Positions 46,701-55,660 are shown, numbered from the stretch's first letter. The stretch: DNA of 64,000 nt from JASGCP01 sp965263285 (GCA_965263285.1 CBDHHD010000016.1:1302001-1366000), one strand, 5' to 3'. Notes: a model not told the origin generated them from the letters alone. Numbers and translations are program-made.

Positions 46701-46945
46701 GGATGGCTAGTCGTAATAATATGCAAGATCGCGTTTCTATTATGTTTATGGAAGCAGCTTGTAGAGCAAATGATATACCCCTTGCTAAAAAAATATATCA
46801 ATCACTTAATACTGATTTAAAAGATCAAATAAAATATATTCAGTCTTTAGATGCAAATAGACAAGAGATGATGTCTCAAGATTTTCAAGCCGCGCAACAA
46901 CTATCTCAATATGTAGATGGTATACAACAAACATTTAAGTTGTAA
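43706..46945 (+). CDS. DUF2723 / GT117-family large membrane protein
   Basis: About 1079 residues. The N-terminal half has roughly a dozen membrane segments and the family motif SFWDCGEFVSCSYKLQVSHPPGAPFFILMGR near residue 40, resembling protein O-mannosyltransferases (acidic residue after TM1, HPPG turn). A large soluble C-terminal half follows, including FTFGDNDTYPLWFEQEVENVRPDIRIIN and helical repeats near the end. Likely a glycosyltransferase acting at the inner membrane; substrate unknown. It is followed 45 nt later by lptF/G. Confidence 0.9.
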   Translation: MHKNKEYQKINTIIGWIIFAIASYTYLSTREAGISFWDCGEFVSCSYKLQVSHPPGAPFFILMGRIFILLFGNNPHTVATAVNSMSGLSGGFAMMFLFWIITHWANKIVKKDNLPYTSSEWVSIMGAGVIGALAFTWSDTIWFSMVEGIVFSMAQFFSVLILWLMVKWENRSDEPNADRWIILCFFCFGLAVGVHVLTLLVAPCIILIYFYKRRKTWSHVVFRKNTLKILWVGGGILFLLSLLMENSAVNPDKGIGFDSTYSSLIFMGVLIIRLVVYLIERKYKNNIEKKEKFVGLFFFFFLSCIITGGIYVFVMRYTVLGGGYFDLFFVNNFHLPFFSGYIVFFIILIAFFFYIITLSVRKKLRYLYLLSWIMIAVLTPFVLSYLITMLRANAEPSINMYKVDNPITLVSYLGRDQYGEIPHVYSQTFVAQPVDIKPTGTRYEKGSNGEYIVAGKNYQYVYLPEDKMVFPRLYDPSNDQGHADYYAYFLGYGKDKDGHYVNADGSPIHPTQKENISFFLGYQTYFMYIRYLLWNYAGRQDDLQGLFIGNGRDGNWITGMNALDGIFLGNQNFLPHSILHDKGRTIMLALPFILGLIGLFFHFKNTSDEAIIVLFYILFTGIALTVYLNMPGYQPRERDYAFESSVGAFAIWIGLGFLKVRLWLQKYFSALNAAIVAFIVCLLLVPILMVSQEWKSHDRSKKLLPGDIARDYLNSCPPNAILFTFGDNDTYPLWFEQEVENVRPDIRIINFSLLGVDWYINQLRRKVNESDAIDVLWAPEQIQGDKLNYAQYQPNAQLNPNQYYDLKTILNNYIANQDPTNYNQQGAAIIPTLNLSIPVDTNLVRRNGTINPNDSVVSNIQFKLSKTTLLKNDLAVLAIIAANHWRRPICFTSPYTGSDGVGLDSYIRRDGMTYQLVPVFNSAVNTNAVYNLLMNHFRFGSADIPGVYFDETNRGTLNSMRQLFAIEALDLIDKNKIDSARKVLEVCDKHMLVSNFPYGMASRNNMQDRVSIMFMEAACRANDIPLAKKIYQSLNTDLKDQIKYIQSLDANRQEMMSQDFQAAQQLSQYVDGIQQTFKL

Positions 46946-46990
46946 TAATAGGGGTGATGATTGGATATGTTTTGATAATTTTATTATAGC

Positions 46991-48085
46991 ATGAAAAAGC
47001 TAGATTGGTATATATTAAAGAAGTTTTTATCTACTTTTTTCTTTTCTATTTTTCTCTTTACAGTTGTGTCGATTGTAGTAGATATAAGCGAAAAAGCAGA
47101 TAACTTTGTAAAGTCGGGTTTATCGCTATATCAAATATTTATGCAATATTATATTGGCTTTATTCCCTATATTATTGCTTTGTTATTCCCATTGTTTGTT
47201 TTAATTGCTGTTATTTTCTTTACTTCTAAGATGGCTACCCGAAGCGAAATTGTTGCTATCTTGTCGAGTGGTACTAGTTTTAAAAGATTTTTAAGACCTT
47301 ATGTAATAGGTGGTTTGCTTTTAGCTATTCTATTGGGTTGGGCTAATCAAACACTTATTCCCAATGCAAATAAAATTAGAGTAAGTTTTCAAGCTAAGTA
47401 TGTAGACATATCTTCTACCTATAATCCTTTGCTTACACATGAGAGTGATTTTTATTTTAAATTAGATCCTTATACATACGCAAGTGTACAGAACTACGAC
47501 ACCTTTTTAAAAAGAGGAAGTCCTTTTTTCTTATATACTATTAAAAATTATGAGGCAGTAAAAAATATCAGGGCTAGCTCTATACGATGGGATACCTCAA
47601 CACATAAATGGAATATGTATTGGGCTATGTATCGTTATATCTATTCAAACCATGAAAAAGATACTTTAAAACCACAGGCTTATTTATTAAACTATCATTT
47701 TTCGCCTGATGATATTGGAGAAGATGACTATAAAAAAGATCGGCTTACTACAGCGGCTTTAAAAAAATACATCAAAGAGGGTGAAGCAAAGAATATAGAA
47801 GGATTAAAGACTTATAAAGTAGAGCTATATCGTAGATATGCAAGTGCTGCTACTGTGTTTATATTAGCATTGATTGGGGGAATTATTGCAAGTAAAAAAG
47901 TAAGGGGAGGAAGTGGATTACATCTTGCCATTGGTTTTTTAACAGGAGCGGCTTATATTATATTTGATAAGTTTTCTACTGTTTTTGCTACTAAAGGTAA
48001 TCTGCCCCCTTTGCTAGCTGCTTGGATACCGAATATTATATTTTTGATAGTAACTATCTATTTTTACATAAGAGCACCTAAGTAA
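46991..48085 (+). CDS. LptF/LptG-family lipopolysaccharide export permease
   Basis: A 364-residue YjgP/YjgQ permease. Three N-terminal TMs (LDWYILKKFLSTFFFSIFLFT, then IIALLFPLFVLIAVIFFTSKMATRSEIVAILSSGTSF), a periplasmic beta-jellyroll of ~170 residues, and three C-terminal TMs (ATVFILALIGGIIASKKVRGGSG). With LptC at 48914 and LptE at 59394 in this window it belongs to the LPS bridge. Whether it plays the LptF or LptG role cannot be decided. Confidence 0.93.
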   Translation: MKKLDWYILKKFLSTFFFSIFLFTVVSIVVDISEKADNFVKSGLSLYQIFMQYYIGFIPYIIALLFPLFVLIAVIFFTSKMATRSEIVAILSSGTSFKRFLRPYVIGGLLLAILLGWANQTLIPNANKIRVSFQAKYVDISSTYNPLLTHESDFYFKLDPYTYASVQNYDTFLKRGSPFFLYTIKNYEAVKNIRASSIRWDTSTHKWNMYWAMYRYIYSNHEKDTLKPQAYLLNYHFSPDDIGEDDYKKDRLTTAALKKYIKEGEAKNIEGLKTYKVELYRRYASAATVFILALIGGIIASKKVRGGSGLHLAIGFLTGAAYIIFDKFSTVFATKGNLPPLLAAWIPNIIFLIVTIYFYIRAPK

Positions 48086-48171
48086 ATTGGCAGTAGAGAA
48101 AGCAATAGTTGATAAAAAATGGTTGCATCTTTTTTTGAGATGATGGGAGAGGAGTAATTTGTTTTTTCTTG

Positions 48172-48299
48172 TAACGGATCTTCCTGTAAAATTTAATAAT
48201 AAAATCTGCGAAATGCCTTTGTAGCATTGACTTTATAGAAAAATAGCATTAAGTTTTTAATATCTACACAACCATGGCATGTAATTTTATTTTTAACTT
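48172..48299. repeat. ~125-bp repeat, inverted copy at 18989-19114
   Basis: Near-identical reverse complement of the segment downstream of pdxJ. It is preceded by a dispersed-repeat end at 48119 (GGTTGCATCTTTTTTTGAGA) and followed by a small hairpin (CTGATCTT 48315-48322 with AAGATCAG 48330-48337). Confidence 0.8.
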
Positions 48300-48352
48300 A
48301 TGTAAAATATTGGTCTGATCTTCATTAAAAAGATCAGGTACTTTCTTTATTT

Positions 48353-48905
48353 GGCATAACTAAATTTAGTGTGAGGAAAAATTTAGTTTACTAAAAGGCT
48401 ACATCTTTTTTTGAGGTGCTGGGGGATATTTATGTTTTTGTAATTGCTCATATATAGGTTCATCATTTATTTTTATATCCTTTTCTTTCTTTTGTCTTGA
48501 TACAAAAGAAAGAAACAAAGAAAAAATCAAGCCTGCAGATAAAGAGCTACAAAACTACGGCTCGCTACACTAGCGAGAATGAATGGGAGGCGGTTAGGTA
48601 TGAATCGTTATGATGAGCTTATCCATAGGTATCTTTTATGCAAATACTTTATGCTCATCATAACGATTCATATATAAAAACTTCCGCCTCCACATTCTCG
48701 CTGGTCGCTTCGCTCACCTCGTTTTGTAACGCTCTTTATCTGAGGGCAGTCCTCATCAGATATTTCCTATTATTTCCATATTTATATATATGTAATAATC
48801 CATGCTTCCAGCACCTCAAAAAAAGATATAACCCATATTGTTTTTACAAATATCCATTTTATTTTGTATCTTTGCATACTCCCTCACACTAAATTTAGTT
48901 ATGCC
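48353..48905. mobile_element. 553-bp MITE with ISL3-A ends, second copy
   Basis: Same length, ends and orientation as 18184-18736 and nearly identical (one arm reads CTACACTAGCG instead of CTACGCTAGCG). The flanks (CTTTATTT and GTAATTTT) do not match, so no target duplication is visible here. It inserts 8 nt before the lptC stop codon. Confidence 0.93.
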
Positions 48906-48913
48906 GTAATTTT

Positions 48914-49483
48914 TTATTGAAATAAGGAGTCAGTTACAACACGATAGCCGTATGTATGAAATATAGTTTTATTTTTTAAAGTTCCGTCGGCTTCTAATCC
49001 AATGCCATTTGTAATTCCTGTTTTGCTTCTAATTTGCACTGGCTTATCTGTATAAAATAATGATCTACTATTGCTCCACCATAATTCACTGGTTAAAAGA
49101 GTATCCCCTTGTGTATTAATCACTGCTACGCTATCTCGCAATAATACAATACCTGCTGTTTCATTATATTTGCCATACCTTGCTTTAATACTACTGTTTA
49201 CTCGCCCAATGCTATCATACGATTCAATCCAAAGGTGATTAGGAAATTCTGTCCATAAACTATCCCCCGTTCCACGAATCATAACAGGTGCTACAAGAAT
49301 TGATTTTAACTTACCCCCCTCGGTAATGTTGGCTGTAACTTCCTTTGCTGTTTCTACGGCAGGATTTTTTTTACCTATATTCATAATGGTTTGTAAATTA
49401 TTCTCACAAGCAGACAATAGAACTAAAATCCACATGTTCCACAGTAGGTTTTTTTTTATTATTTGAAATAAGTGCTTGCACAT
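48914..49483 (-). CDS. lptC: LptC-family LPS export protein
   Basis: About 189 residues. A short lipoprotein-like leader (NMWILVLLSAC) precedes a beta-jellyroll with LKSILVAPVMIRGTGDSLWTEFPNHLWIESYD, a form typical of Bacteroidota LptC. It would take LPS from LptFG to LptA in the periplasm. It follows the OMP gene with a few nt of spacing or a short overlap, depending on the start, in the conserved order coaX-OMP-lptC. The C-terminus ends 8 nt from the MITE. Confidence 0.85.
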   Translation of the reverse strand: MCKHLFQIIKKNLLWNMWILVLLSACENNLQTIMNIGKKNPAVETAKEVTANITEGGKLKSILVAPVMIRGTGDSLWTEFPNHLWIESYDSIGRVNSSIKARYGKYNETAGIVLLRDSVAVINTQGDTLLTSELWWSNSRSLFYTDKPVQIRSKTGITNGIGLEADGTLKNKTIFHTYGYRVVTDSLFQ

Positions 49484-49488
49484 AAGAA

Positions 49489-50850
49489 TTAGTAATATCT
49501 TCTTTTTATAAACCAAAGGTCACTAAAATTAAATCCTAAATAAACACGAAAATAATCTTGTAGTACCGTATTAAAAGCACTGCCCACTCTACCATATTCA
49601 AGACTAATATTAATAGTTGCAGCTTGATTAGAGTAATTAGGTTTACGAAGAGGCAAGCCCATACCTATGCTTCCTCCAATAACTACTTGACCTTTACCAT
49701 TGGTATTAATATAATCTTTTCCATAATAGAAGCCTGCGCGGTAACTAATTCTACTTATATAATTTCTTGTAAAGATAGGATCAGGAGAGTATTGTGCTCC
49801 TATCCGTGCCATCCAATTATTTGTAGTAAAATTTTGCTGATTAGTTTGTTGCTGAAAATTTTTAAAATTAACCCAATTAGCAAAATCATATTCTGTAGCG
49901 ACAGTTAATTTGTTAGCCGAAAAAAACTCATTCCCTAACAGTTTATTAAATGAGATACCAAAGCGGTATTGTGCAGGGATATAAATAGAAGACCGAGATT
50001 GCGAATATTTAATTGTATCAACAATGGTAGGAGAACCTCCTGTATTATAATTAATCGTTCCATTTAATATACTACCACTTGCACTTGCTCCTTGTCCTAT
50101 TTGAGTAGTAGCCCCTAATACTAAATTATAGATAGATTGAATAGCAGGATTCGATTTGGTAGGAACCGCTTTAAGTTTAATTTTATATTGTACCCCTCCT
50201 TCAAAAAATAAACTTTGTACATTAAAATTATTTGTATAAATAGAATTAGCATAAGTAATTGTGTCAAGAAACGATACTTGCGTAGTTCTTGTAATATTTC
50301 CAAATAGATATCCAATATTTGCTCCTATGCTTATTCCATTTTTCCATTGTTTTGCCAGTCCTATAAAACCAACATTTAATCCTCCCTTTCCTGAATAATT
50401 AGTGGCAAAACTATCTTTATCTGATAAGTAGCCGATAGATGTTTGTGAATAACCCACAGTAGAAAAAGGACGAAAACCCAAGTTCATAGCAATATGTCTT
50501 TTGACACTTAGGGGGAATGCAATATTTACATAATAAGGGGCATAATATGCAGAAGAGAATCTTCCTGTAGGATTATTACTTATGAGTGTTCTTGTATCTA
50601 ATACTGTACCAACATCAAAAGTAAACAATTGAATATCACTATATGATGCAGGATTAGCAAAATTAACCCCTTGCCCTGATAAACTCTGTAAAGATGCAGA
50701 AATGCCCCCCATGCCATTTTCGGCAACAGTAGAGTTTGCTGTTAATTCGCCTATACCAAATCGCGTATAAGGAGAATTAATTTGCCCGTAACTTTCTGTA
50801 ATGCAAAAAAAACAAAAACAAAATAAGTAACAAAAAAAATTAAATTTCAT
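49489..50850 (-). CDS. Outer membrane beta-barrel protein
   Basis: A 453-residue protein with a signal peptide (FFCYLFCFCFFCITESYGQ) followed by INSPYTRFGIGEL and alternating hydrophobic strands, including GINVGFIGLAKQWKNGISIGANIGYLFGN, to a C-terminal Phe-rich strand. This is the barrel protein that sits between coaX and lptC in many Bacteroidota and is loosely FadL/OmpP1-like. Cargo unknown. Its start overlaps the coaX end by 11 nt, indicating one transcript. Confidence 0.85.
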   Translation of the reverse strand: MKFNFFCYLFCFCFFCITESYGQINSPYTRFGIGELTANSTVAENGMGGISASLQSLSGQGVNFANPASYSDIQLFTFDVGTVLDTRTLISNNPTGRFSSAYYAPYYVNIAFPLSVKRHIAMNLGFRPFSTVGYSQTSIGYLSDKDSFATNYSGKGGLNVGFIGLAKQWKNGISIGANIGYLFGNITRTTQVSFLDTITYANSIYTNNFNVQSLFFEGGVQYKIKLKAVPTKSNPAIQSIYNLVLGATTQIGQGASASGSILNGTINYNTGGSPTIVDTIKYSQSRSSIYIPAQYRFGISFNKLLGNEFFSANKLTVATEYDFANWVNFKNFQQQTNQQNFTTNNWMARIGAQYSPDPIFTRNYISRISYRAGFYYGKDYINTNGKGQVVIGGSIGMGLPLRKPNYSNQAATINISLEYGRVGSAFNTVLQDYFRVYLGFNFSDLWFIKRRYY

Positions 50851-51586
50851 TATATTTTAATAAAGCATGAAGACCTTTGAAGAGTAGATTTGTATCTACA
50901 AATATCGGACTTTTTATATAACTTGCCAAAAAATCACTATCCCCTCCTGTTAAATAAACAATAAGTTGATCATATCTATCCCGATATTGTTTAATCATAC
51001 CTTCTATTTCATATATAATACCGCCATACACTCCGGCATATATGGCTGTTTTTGTATCATAACCAAAAAGTGTAAAACATTTATCTTGGTGTGGTAATGA
51101 AGGTAATAAATAGCAATGGTCATGCAATGAACGAAGCCGTAACCTAATACCTGGTGATATATTTGCACTAATAAGCTCCCTATCTCTATTAATATACGAA
51201 TAAGTTATAGCACTTCCTGCCGAAATAATAAGTGTGTGTTGTAGTAAATGAACTTTTTGTGTAGCAACAGCACCTGACACTAAAGCTAAGATATCTGCTC
51301 CAATTGTTTCTTTATTTCTAACACAATGAAATGTAAGTTTACTACTTGCTCCTTGTAATAGATGAAAATAACCTATGTTTTTTAAATAGTCTTCTATTTC
51401 AATATAGCGCTGCATAACCGAAGCAAGAATGCTATGTGTAACCTTCCAAGTAAGTACTACTTGTTGAATAATAGGCAATGAGATATCAGGCAAATAATCT
51501 TTATGTATGAGTTGATTATTTTTAAAAATAGCATATTTTTGATAACTATTACCCCAATCAAGGCAAAGTACAACACGATTGTCCAT
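50840..51586 (-). CDS. coaX: Type III pantothenate kinase, divergent
   Basis: First step of CoA synthesis. About 248 residues starting MDNRVVLCLDWGNSYQKYAIF (phosphate-binding DxGNS), then GADILALVSGAVA and ISPGIRLRLRSLHDHC, YDTKTAIYAGVYGGIIYEIEG and VYLTGGD. The order and length fit CoaX. Two usually conserved sites differ: GADR reads GADI, and the DxGT of the third motif reads SAGS (ISAGSAITY). Activity is therefore less certain. It lies 16 nt after the GT2 gene. Confidence 0.88.
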   Translation of the reverse strand: MDNRVVLCLDWGNSYQKYAIFKNNQLIHKDYLPDISLPIIQQVVLTWKVTHSILASVMQRYIEIEDYLKNIGYFHLLQGASSKLTFHCVRNKETIGADILALVSGAVATQKVHLLQHTLIISAGSAITYSYINRDRELISANISPGIRLRLRSLHDHCYLLPSLPHQDKCFTLFGYDTKTAIYAGVYGGIIYEIEGMIKQYRDRYDQLIVYLTGGDSDFLASYIKSPIFVDTNLLFKGLHALLKYNEI

Positions 51587-51602
51587 AAAGTGAATTATAA
51601 TA

Positions 51603-52316
51603 TTAAGAGAATAAGTTGTACTTAATAATACAGTAAATAGCATGTATTCCATCTCTCCAACCTATTTTCTTCCCTTCTTGATATGTTCTTCCGTAGTAAG
51701 AAATGCCCACTTCGTAAATACGAATATTAGGTATATGGGCTATTTTGGCTGTTACTTCAGGCTCAAAACCAAATCGTTTTTCTTTTAATTGTATAGATTG
51801 AAGAATAGATCGTTTAAATATTTTATAGCCAGTTTCCATATCAGTAAGGTTTAGATTGGTAAGCAAATTTGATAAAAAGGTAAGCAATCTATTTCCTATT
51901 GTATGCCAAAAAAATAAAATACGATGTGGTCGCCCCCCCATAAATCGAGAGCCATAAACCACATCTGCATATTGCTCTATTAGAGGACTAAGCAATAGAT
52001 TATATTCTTGTGGATTGTATTCTAAATCGGCATCTTGAATAATAATAAAATCACCTGTAGCTAGTTGAATGCCTGTATGAATAGCAGCTCCCTTACCTTG
52101 GTTGTATGTATGAGCGTAATATATGATGAAAATATTTGGGTTATTATTTTGATATGCTTGTATAGACGCCTCTGTTTTATCGGTAGAGCAATCATTTATG
52201 AGTATGATTTCTTTTTTTGTATCACCTATGAGCCTTACTTCATTTATTTTATTAAGAATAAGATGAATGGTATTTTCTTCATTATATACCGGAATAATGA
52301 TTGATAACATACTCAT
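51603..52316 (-). CDS. Family 2 glycosyltransferase, dolichyl-phosphate mannose synthase type
   Basis: A 237-residue GT2 enzyme: LSIIIPVYNEENTI (nucleotide-sugar fold), EIILINDCSTDKTE, NQGKGAAIHTGIQLATGDFIIIQDADLEY (metal-binding DxD-like) and METGYKIFKRSIL. No C-terminal membrane anchor is evident. It probably transfers a sugar to a polyprenyl-phosphate carrier. First of the run GT2-coaX-OMP-lptC; TATCTTTT upstream near 52343 is a weaker promoter candidate. Confidence 0.88.
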   Translation of the reverse strand: MSMLSIIIPVYNEENTIHLILNKINEVRLIGDTKKEIILINDCSTDKTEASIQAYQNNNPNIFIIYYAHTYNQGKGAAIHTGIQLATGDFIIIQDADLEYNPQEYNLLLSPLIEQYADVVYGSRFMGGRPHRILFFWHTIGNRLLTFLSNLLTNLNLTDMETGYKIFKRSILQSIQLKEKRFGFEPEVTAKIAHIPNIRIYEVGISYYGRTYQEGKKIGWRDGIHAIYCIIKYNLFS

Positions 52317-52383
52317 AATGTAAAGTAAGTAATAAAAGATACAAATATAAAAATTTTTATAATAGATTATATAAGTGTTTTTA

Positions 52384-52529
52384 GTTAAATCTTTTTATGG
52401 CCACTAAAAGATATAAAGTCTGCAGATAAAGAGTAGAGACAGATAGCAATGTGTCTCTACTCTTTATCTGCAGACAGTCCTCATCAAATATTTATTTCCT
52501 ATTATTTCCATGTTTATATATATTTAATA
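52384..52529. repeat. Dispersed repeat copy with perfect 24-bp hairpin
   Basis: GTTAAATCTTTTTATGG begins the repeat. A perfect hairpin follows: arms at 52418-52441 and 52452-52475 (GTCTGCAGATAAAGAGTAG...), loop GATAGCAATG. The tail CAGTCCTCATCAAATATTTA is shared with the MITE core. It replaces the long hairpin of the other copies by a short perfect one. Confidence 0.85.
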
Positions 52530-52604
52530 GGCATAACTAAATTTAGTGTGAGGGACTATTGCAAAGATACAAAAGAAAATGGATACTTGCAAAAACAATT
52601 TTAT

Positions 52605-53808
52605 ATGCAAGAAAAAGATATTTTAAATTTTATACAAACGATGCTAAATGTTGCATCAGATTTTGCGATTACCAAGATTGAGAAAGCTGAAGAAAAAGAG
52701 AAAATAGTTCGTATTTATTTTAAATATTTTACCTAGTGTTTATAAAAAGAAAGGGGATGTTAATAAGGTATATAAAATTTATGATTATTTACCCGAAAGA
52801 GAATGGCAACACTTATTAAGTTGGTTTGAATATAAATGCTATATTATTTGTGCCTTACCGAGATACATAGATGAAGATGGTTCTATAAAAGTAATAGATA
52901 TTGATTTTGCTGACAGTCGGAAGAGCTACACTCGTTTATTTGCTCGAGCTATTATAGAATCATTACAGGATGTTAAAGTGCAAAAGGCAGTAGCTAAAAA
53001 ATTTCAAACGACTCCTTATATAGTTAACAGTATCATGGATGAAGCCGTAAATGAAGGTTTAAAAAATAGGTAACTAAATGAAGAGGTAAGAAACATAAAC
53101 TTAGATGAAAAAGCTTATTCAGATGGCCATTTATATGCTACTATTTGTTTAGTTTCACAACGTTGTTGATGGTTTTTCCAGCCCTTGTGGCGTAGTGGAG
53201 GCGTAGCCGAAACGGCACTGGTTCAATTAAAGCAAGTAAATATGGACATGTGGCATCCTTATATGAATGCCATTTCAAGTGTTGCTCCCCAAGCTACTAT
53301 TATACATGATAAGTTCCATTTGTTTAAAAAATTAAGCGAGGCTATTGATAAAACGCGAAAGCAGGAAGTAATAGACCATCCAATTTTACTAAAGCAAAAA
53401 TACACCGTATTAAAAAATGCAGAAAATAGAAATGAAAAACAACAAATAGCTTTTGAACAAATTAATGCTGTTAACTTAAAAACAGCTCAAGTGTGGCATG
53501 TGAGAGAAAATTTTAAAACTCTCTTTTTATTATATGACAAAACTGAAGCTATTCATTTGTTTAAAGAATGGTTGTTGCAATCAAAATCGTTAAAAGTAAG
53601 TTTTTTAAACAAAGTCATTGCTCCTTTTGAACGCCACGAAAAAGGAATTATTAATGCATTTATCACATATACAACTAGTGCTATGCATGAAAATATAAAT
53701 GGTAGAATTCAAAATGTAATCGCTAAAGCAAAAGGATTTAAAAGTTATAAAAGATTTAGAATTAATATGCTCTTTTATTTTAGTAACCTAAATTTTCCCT
53801 CACACTAA
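52605..53808 (+). pseudogene. ISL3-A transposase, multiply broken
   Basis: N-terminal region from ATG 52605 (MQEKDILNFIQTMLN); an extra T near 52730 shifts the frame; SVYKKKGDVNKVYKIYDYLPE to MDEAVNEGLKNR then hits a stop at 53069; the middle is replaced by an IS481 end; the DDE-type C-terminal part (MDMWHPYMNAISSVAPQATIIHDKFHLFK to FNLNFPSH-like end) is open from about 53216 to 53808. The remaining motifs are typical of ISL3 transposases. Confidence 0.88.
53146..53215. repeat. IS481 right-end fragment with flipped hairpin loop
   Basis: TGTTTAGTTTCACAACG (53146) then CCAGCCCTTGTGGC (53178-53191) and 24 of the 25 loop bases, ending where ISL3-A resumes. The loop reads GTAGTGGAGGCGTAGCC after the outer arm, whereas the full IS481 at 9772 reads the reverse complement in the same relative position. 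Confidence 0.88.
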
Positions 53809-53835
53809 ATTTAGTTATGCCAAAAAAGCAAAGAT

Positions 53836-53866
53836 ACCCCCCCCAGCACCTCAAAAAAAGATTTAG
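53836..53866. repeat. Dispersed repeat end
   Basis: CCAGCACCTCAAAAAAAGAT then TTAGCCA is an isolated inverted end of the dispersed repeat, next to the ISL3-A end. Confidence 0.7.
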
Positions 53867-53975
53867 CCAGATATTCTTCTAATAAAGCGCAAATAGATGA
53901 GAATTAATTTTATTAATTTTTTTTTTCAACTCAGCACCAAATGCAACTGACCCTAAATGGTGGCTATATCAAAAA

Positions 53976-55436
53976 TTAAACCGTGAAGGAATGATATATA
54001 TCAAGATATGATTTTGTAACACTTTTCCAATCATGATCTATTTTCATTATTTTACGCCTTATTTTTAATAAATTTGGTTTATTATTATATAGTTCAATAG
54101 CTCTTGACATTGCATGATGGATATCATGAATAGAGACATGATCAAATAAAAAGCCCCAGCCTGCATCTCCTACATCTTTTATGGTATCATGTAATCCTCC
54201 TATATTTCTTACTAGTGGAATAGTGCCATATTTCATAGCGTACATTTGATTTAACCCACATGGTTCTATCCTGCTAGGCATAATAATAAAGTCAGATAAT
54301 GCATATAAATAATGGCTTAACTGCTCGTTATAAGTTTCATTAAAGAAAAAAGAAGTTGGAAAAAAAGATTGAATTTGTTTTAATCTATCTTCTAAATAAA
54401 GATCCCCACTTCCTAAGACGGCAAAGGATAATATATCTTTAAAATAAGAAAAACTAGCGAGTAGCAAATCGGGTAATATGTCGGCTCCTTTTTCAAAAGC
54501 AAATCGGCCAATAAACAAAAATAATGGCTTATTCGCATCTAGTTTATGTGCTGTACAAAAGAGCTCTTTATTTTCTTTTTTACCTTTATCTACATTTGTA
54601 CTATTATATTTAACAGGTATCATACTGTCAGTTGTAGGAGACCAAACGCCTGTATCAATGCCATTTAATATTCCTACGCATTTTCCCTTTTCGTATTCAA
54701 ACAAAGATTCTAATCCTTTACTATTCCAAAACAATTCTTGTAGGTATGAATTACTTACAGTTGTTACTTTCCAAGCACATCGTACTGCTGAAGACAAAGG
54801 ATTTAAAACATGATTCCATTCTAAAAATCCACTTTTATAAACATCCCATTCGGGGATATACCTACTTTTATCCCATCCCATCCAGCCTTGATATGCTGCA
54901 TTATGAATAGTAAAGATAGAGGGGACATGACTTAATTTATTTCTAAATCCATAACAATGTTGCATCATAAATGGAATAAAACCCGTATGATGGTCATGAC
55001 AATGTATAATATGGGGAGTATGTTGCCACTGAACAATCCAACTAAGCACAGCAATTTGAAAAGCCATAAATCTTACATCGTCATCTCCATAACCATATAT
55101 GCTATTACGATTAAATAAACCAGGTATATCAATTAAATACAAATCATAACCCAACTTATTATGTTTTTCTTTGATAACGGTATATTCAAAAAGCCAATCA
55201 TGCAAATAAGCTCTACCTTTAAAATCAACCACAAACTCATTTTCATATAAGAAATTTGTTAAATACATTGGAATAATCACCTTTGCATAATGCCCCATTT
55301 GCACTTGATATTTAGGTAGCGATCCTACTACATCTGCTAGCCCTCCTACTTTTGCTACAGGATAGCATTCAGCTGCAATATGTAAAACTTCCAATGATGT
55401 ATGTTCAACAATAGGAGTAGCCATAGATGGAGTCAT
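53976..55436 (-). CDS. glgA: Glycogen synthase, GT5 family
   Basis: A 486-residue GlgA-type enzyme that elongates alpha-1,4-glucan from ADP- or UDP-glucose. N-terminal HIAAECYPVAKVGGLADVVGSLPK carries the KVGGL nucleotide-sugar motif; HCHDHHTGFIPFMM and FTIHNAAYQGW follow; the C-terminal domain has FIGRFAFEKGADILPD and MPSRIEPCGLNQMYAMKYGTIPLVRNIGGLHDT with the catalytic Glu. Normal length. No other glycogen gene is adjacent. Confidence 0.95.
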   Translation of the reverse strand: MTPSMATPIVEHTSLEVLHIAAECYPVAKVGGLADVVGSLPKYQVQMGHYAKVIIPMYLTNFLYENEFVVDFKGRAYLHDWLFEYTVIKEKHNKLGYDLYLIDIPGLFNRNSIYGYGDDDVRFMAFQIAVLSWIVQWQHTPHIIHCHDHHTGFIPFMMQHCYGFRNKLSHVPSIFTIHNAAYQGWMGWDKSRYIPEWDVYKSGFLEWNHVLNPLSSAVRCAWKVTTVSNSYLQELFWNSKGLESLFEYEKGKCVGILNGIDTGVWSPTTDSMIPVKYNSTNVDKGKKENKELFCTAHKLDANKPLFLFIGRFAFEKGADILPDLLLASFSYFKDILSFAVLGSGDLYLEDRLKQIQSFFPTSFFFNETYNEQLSHYLYALSDFIIMPSRIEPCGLNQMYAMKYGTIPLVRNIGGLHDTIKDVGDAGWGFLFDHVSIHDIHHAMSRAIELYNNKPNLLKIRRKIMKIDHDWKSVTKSYLDIYHSFTV

Positions 55437-55660
55437 GTAAAAATATTATTTTGTAAAGATAAAAACAATAAATAAAATACCAATGATAAATTTTTTGTCA
55501 TTACTCAGACATATCAATAACTTAGTTAAATACACCATAGTATTTGCGTAAAAAAACAATAGTATCGTAGTGCTTTTTTTAGAATATAAGTTATTTTTTG
55601 AACAACCATTTTTATTATTTATTTTTACCCTTAAAAATTACTATATATTATTTTTCTTTC

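Larger units (their letters stand above)
52530..53821 (+). mobile_element. ISL3-A (ISAon1-like) element, decayed
   Basis: Ends GGCATAACTAAATTTAGTG at 52530 and its complement ending at 53821 bound a 1292-bp element. The left end carries the reverse TATCTTTG box. An IS481 end fragment (53146-53215) is embedded, with loss of the middle of the transposase. No target duplication is seen. Confidence 0.9.
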
